A stretch of 64,000 nt of DNA. Origin: Halopseudomonas sabulinigri (GTDB taxonomy: Bacteria > Pseudomonadota > Gammaproteobacteria > Pseudomonadales > Pseudomonadaceae). How positions within the stretch are numbered: position 1 is the first letter of the stretch; each line of letters opens with the position of its first letter. The DNA lies in assembly GCF_900105255.1 (NCBI RefSeq), contig NZ_LT629763.1, forward strand, positions 3,730,001 through 3,794,000. The letters run 5' to 3'. The notes beneath the pieces were generated by a model that saw only the letters and a list, made by a program, of their open reading frames with translations, was not told where the DNA came from and searched no databases. Shown one piece after another: positions 61,830 through 64,000 of this stretch. The translations under genes were made by a program, and so were the position numbers.

Positions 61830-61857
61830 TTGCGCGGAACTTATGAAACGTTAAGAT
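61830..61857 (+). promoter_or_regulatory. Predicted core promoter of the rsmZ-like sRNA
   Basis: TTGCGC (61830-61835), 16 nt, TAAGAT (61852-61857), placing a start near A61864. The -35 is weak, as expected for a promoter that depends on an activator. An alternative -10, TAGGAT at 61755-61760, would give a transcript of about 230 nt. Confidence 0.55.
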
Positions 61858-61863
61858 ACACCC

Positions 61864-61995
61864 ATGCGCAACGGACAGCGCTGCTCGGCAGGGAGCTTGA
61901 GCCAGGGAATTTCAGGATGATGAAGCCAGGATGGCTGGACACGGATAGCACGTATGGACTGAAGAGTGGGCGAGTTTACTCGCCCCTTTTTTTTT
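61864..61995 (+). ncRNA. rsmZ: RsmZ-type small RNA, sponge for RsmA/CsrA
   Basis: The predicted 132-nt transcript has eight GGA motifs within about 95 nt (aacGGA, cagGGA twice, caGGA twice, ctGGA, acGGA, atGGA) and ends in a strong terminator. One GGA is in a textbook hairpin loop, AGCC-AGGAT-GGCT (61924-61936), the exact RsmA/CsrA recognition geometry. A GacA UAS lies upstream and fdxA downstream, the location known for rsmZ in Pseudomonas. The RNA should titrate RsmA/RsmE from target mRNAs and so switch the cell to biofilm and secondary-metabolite programmes. The 5' end is inferred. A coding role is unlikely. Confidence 0.88.
61968..61995 (+). terminator. Rho-independent terminator of the rsmZ-like RNA
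   Basis: A perfect 7-bp stem GGGCGAG/CTCGCCC (61968-61974 with 61979-61985), TTTA loop, followed by C and nine T residues. It fits an sRNA 3' end, because no protein gene lies immediately upstream. Confidence 0.95.
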
Positions 61996-62011
61996 GCCTG
62001 AAATTTAGCCC

Positions 62012-62074
62012 AAGCCCCAAGCCCCAAGCCCCAAGCCCCAAGCCCCAAGCCCCAAGCCCCAAGCCCCAAGCCCC
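62012..62074. repeat. Tandem heptanucleotide repeat, nine perfect copies of AAGCCCC
   Basis: Nine exact copies of AAGCCCC occupy 63 bp, preceded by a degenerate partial copy. On the minus strand the unit is GGGGCTT, giving G4 tracts separated by three bases, a classic G-quadruplex-forming pattern. It lies between the rsmZ terminator and the fdxA terminator, outside any real gene. Such perfect arrays are prone to copy-number change by slippage. Confidence 0.95.
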
Positions 62075-62130
62075 ATAAAACTATTAATGTTGACGACTGC
62101 ACGTCTAGTCTGCGCCTGCCGCTTGCCCAC

Positions 62131-62157
62131 AAAAAGCCGGCGCGAGGCCGGCTTTTT
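62131..62157 (-). terminator. Rho-independent terminator of fdxA (bidirectional)
   Basis: AAAAAGCCGGC / GCCGGCTTTTT form an 11-bp stem (62131-62141 with 62147-62157) around a 5-nt loop. On the minus strand it comes 24 nt after the fdxA stop. Its A/T flanks could also stop plus-strand read-through from rsmZ. Confidence 0.9.
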
Positions 62158-62181
62158 CATAGGCATTGAGCGTGTTGGTGC

Positions 62182-62505
62182 TCAGCGCTCCAGATACTGC
62201 AGCTTGTCCGGTACGCCATCCCACTCTTCGGCGTCGGCCAGTGCGTCTTTCTTCTCGGTGATGTTTGGCCAGACTTCTGCCAGATCGGCATTCAGTTCGG
62301 TGAATTCCTGCATATCCTCCGGGATCTCGTCTTCGGAGAAAATCGCGGTAGCCGGACATTCTGGTTCGCACAGGGCGCAATCGATGCACTCGTCCGGGTG
62401 AATGACCAGAAAGTTGGGGCCTTCGTAGAAGCAGTCAACCGGGCAGACCTCAACGCAATCGGTGTACTTGCACTTGATGCAGTTGTCGGTAACAACAAAA
62501 GTCAT
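62182..62505 (-). CDS. fdxA: Seven-iron ferredoxin FdxA
   Basis: A 107-residue electron carrier with one [3Fe-4S] and one [4Fe-4S] cluster, of the Azotobacter FdI type. The N-terminal set is [24 protein letters not shown] (Cys9, 12, 17, 21, 25) and the second is [19 protein letters not shown]. The long C-terminal tail ([15 protein letters not shown]) is normal for the family. It lies between rsmZ and mutS, as known in Pseudomonas, and has its own terminator. The start is ATG 62505. Confidence 0.95.
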   Translation of the reverse strand: MTFVVTDNCIKCKYTDCVEVCPVDCFYEGPNFLVIHPDECIDCALCEPECPATAIFSEDEIPEDMQEFTELNADLAEVWPNITEKKDALADAEEWDGVPDKLQYLER

Positions 62506-62562
62506 GGTGGGGTCTCCATCGAATCAGGCGAACAAAATCTGGCGCGTAGTCTATCAGCTTTT

Positions 62563-62621
62563 ACGTGCCGGTACAGAGCGCTCGCGCGCTTTGTACCGAT
62601 TAAGCGGTGTTTGCGGCACGT
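62563..62621. repeat. Large inverted repeat between mutS and fdxA
   Basis: A 13-bp stem CGGTACAGAGCGC / GCGCTTTGTACCG (62569-62581 with 62586-62598, one G-T wobble, 4-nt loop) is nested in an 8-bp perfect outer repeat ACGTGCCG / CGGCACGT (62563-62570 with 62614-62621), sharing two bases. No T-run follows on either strand. It may be a mutS 3' terminator of unusual type, an mRNA-stability hairpin, a REP-like element or a protein-binding palindrome upstream of fdxA. Confidence 0.7.
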
Positions 62622-62662
62622 TTAATGAAAATAAGTATCATTTACCTGCGTGTTGGCCAAAG

Positions 62663-64000
62663 TTAAAGCCACTCTTTCTTCATCTGGTATAGCAGGTCAA
62701 GTGCCTGGCGGGGGCTGAGGTCATCCGGGTTCAGGCCCTGCAACTGCTCAACCAGCGGGTGCGCCGCACTGGCAAACAGGTCGTTCTGGATAGGCTGGCC
62801 GGCCTGCGCGCTGCGGGCGCCACTTTGTTGTTCCAGGCTGCTTTGTTCCAGCTTGGCCAGGTGCTCCCGCGCACGCAGGATGACCGGCCGGGGTACCCCG
62901 GCCAACTGCGCCACCTGCAGGCCATAGCTCTGGCTGGCGGGCCCGGGTTGTACCTTGTGCAGGAACACAATGCGCTCATTGTGCTCGGTGGCGTTGAGGT
63001 GCACGTTGGCCACGCCAGGGTCGGTATCGACCATACTGGTGAGCTCAAAGTAATGGGTCGCAAACAGGGTGAAGGCGCGTATTCTGGCCAGATACTCGGC
63101 GGCCGACCAAGCCAGTGACAGGCCGTCAAAGGTGCTGGTGCCGCGCCCGACTTCATCCATCAGCACCAGGCTGTGTTCGGTTGCGTTGTTGAGGATGTTG
63201 GCGGTTTCGCTCATTTCGACCATGAAGGTCGAGCGGCCACCGGCCAGATCGTCGCTGGAGCCGATGCGGGTAAAGATGCGGTCTACGCAGGACAACTCGA
63301 CCTCCGCTGCCGGCACGAAGCTGCCGATGTGCGCCAGCAGTACAATCAACGCCGTCTGGCGCATGTAGGTCGATTTACCGCCCATGTTGGGACCGGTAAT
63401 GATCAGCATGCGGGTTGCATCATCCAGCGTCAGGTCGTTGGCCACGAAGGGCGTTTCCAGCACCTGCTCAACCACCGAGTGGCGGCCCTGGCGGATATCA
63501 ATCCGGCTGTCAGCAACAAAGCGCGGCCGACTGTAGCCCAGGGCGGCGGCGCGCTCAGCCAGGGTGGCCAGCACATCGACCTCGGCCAGGCTGGCTGCCG
63601 TGGTCTGCAGCTCGGCCAGCTCTTGATTGAGGCGATCCAGCAGCTCCTCGTACAACTGTTTTTCCCGTGCCAGGGCGCGGCTCTTGGCCGACAGCGCCTT
63701 GTCCTCGAAGGTCTTGAGCTCGGGAGTGATGAAACGTTCGGCGCCCTTGAGTGTCTGCCGGCGGATATAGTCCGCGGGGGCCTGCTCGGCCTGGCTGCGC
63801 GATAGCTCAATGAAATAGCCGTGGACGCGGTTATAACCGACTTTCAGGCTGCTGAGACCGCTGCGTTCGCGCTCGCGGGTTTCCAGGTCGATCAGATATT
63901 GGCCGGCGTTTTCGCTGATGTTCTGTAGCTCATCCAGCTCGGCATCAAAGCCCGCCTTGATTACGCCGCCGTCACGCAATACGGCGGGCGGGTTGTCGAT
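62663..64000 (-). CDS. mutS: DNA mismatch repair protein MutS, 5' end beyond the window edge
   Basis: MutS recognises base mismatches and recruits MutL. The visible 445 residues are the C-terminal half. They begin in the lever/clamp region ([31 protein letters not shown]), continue with the connector [23 protein letters not shown], and reach Walker A ([27 protein letters not shown]). The signature motif ([55 protein letters not shown]) and the C-terminal helix-turn-helix/beta-clamp region follow. The gene runs off the right edge with no interruption, so it appears intact. Confidence 0.96.
   Translation of the reverse strand: MDNPPAVLRDGGVIKAGFDAELDELQNISENAGQYLIDLETRERERSGLSSLKVGYNRVHGYFIELSRSQAEQAPADYIRRQTLKGAERFITPELKTFEDKALSAKSRALAREKQLYEELLDRLNQELAELQTTAASLAEVDVLATLAERAAALGYSRPRFVADSRIDIRQGRHSVVEQVLETPFVANDLTLDDATRMLIITGPNMGGKSTYMRQTALIVLLAHIGSFVPAAEVELSCVDRIFTRIGSSDDLAGGRSTFMVEMSETANILNNATEHSLVLMDEVGRGTSTFDGLSLAWSAAEYLARIRAFTLFATHYFELTSMVDTDPGVANVHLNATEHNERIVFLHKVQPGPASQSYGLQVAQLAGVPRPVILRAREHLAKLEQSSLEQQSGARSAQAGQPIQNDLFASAAHPLVEQLQGLNPDDLSPRQALDLLYQMKKEWL

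Noticed and set aside
62012..62074. CRISPR array
   Set aside because: The units are 7 nt long with no spacers and no cas genes; it is a simple tandem repeat.
61806..62078. 90-codon plus-strand frame ending in a repeated PSPKPQA tail
   Set aside because: The tail is only the heptanucleotide array read as protein. The frame crosses the rsmZ terminator and has no ribosome-binding site or family match.

Overview
The window is chromosomal DNA of a gammaproteobacterium of the Pseudomonas lineage, moderately GC-rich (about 60% by eye). The evidence is Pseudomonas-type gene content and order: rseP-bamA-skp-lpxD-fabZ-lpxA-lpxB-rnhB-dnaE-accA-tilS-pyrG-kdsA-eno-ftsB-ispD, nadC/DUF1631/ampD/ampE/MCP, panE/REC-GGDEF/yajQ/mscS/ampG, fxsA/groES/groEL, and an rsmZ-like sRNA beside fdxA and mutS. 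A Halopseudomonas-type relative is plausible, but the genus cannot be fixed from the sequence alone. I see no insertion sequence, prophage, CRISPR array or integron; nearly everything is core genome.

Region 1 (1-19254) is one long plus-strand block for envelope biogenesis and housekeeping: site-2 protease RseP (5' end cut off), outer-membrane assembly (BamA, Skp), lipid A and fatty-acid steps (LpxD, FabZ, LpxA, LpxB), RNase HII, replicative polymerase DnaE, AccA, TilS, CTP synthase, KdsA, enolase, FtsB and IspD. The genes I would expect next in Pseudomonas (ispF-truD-surE-pcm-nlpD-rpoS) are absent. Region 2 (19337-24541) is the SOS mutasome imuA-imuB-dnaE2 under a near-perfect LexA box.

Region 3 (24567-43826) is mixed metabolic and regulatory genes: a HIBYL-CoA hydrolase, an initiator tRNA with its own promoter and terminator, a membrane diguanylate cyclase, DinB, several short-chain dehydrogenases, small conserved proteins, a DinG-type helicase, an EstB-like serine hydrolase, PdxH, a flavoprotein, an HDAC-like amidohydrolase, TesB, a HAD phosphatase, NadC and an AgcS symporter. 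Region 4 (44174-57914) holds DUF1631, the muropeptide-recycling genes ampD, ampE and (8 kb further on) ampG, a chemoreceptor behind a FliA-type promoter, PduO, PanE, a response regulator with a degenerate GGDEF domain, YajQ, MscS, a small predicted outer-membrane protein, an alkyltransferase-like protein and a DUF481 protein.

Region 5 (57981-64000) holds a FabG-like reductase, fxsA and groESL, both of the latter behind heat-shock (sigma-32) promoter-like sequences, then a 600-bp gap without a protein gene. This gap is the most interesting part. It contains a GacA-type upstream activating sequence, an AT-rich spacer, and a roughly 130-nt transcript candidate with eight GGA motifs and a strong terminator, which I call an RsmZ-type CsrA/RsmA-sequestering sRNA. 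It is followed by nine perfect copies of a heptanucleotide repeat that could form a G-quadruplex. fdxA and the 3' part of mutS follow on the minus strand.

Common themes are DNA damage and mutagenesis (imuABC, dinB, DinG, ATL, mutS, two DnaE-type polymerases), c-di-GMP and Gac/Rsm signalling (DGC, REC-GGDEF, YajQ, rsmZ) and cell-wall recycling (ampD, ampE, ampG).
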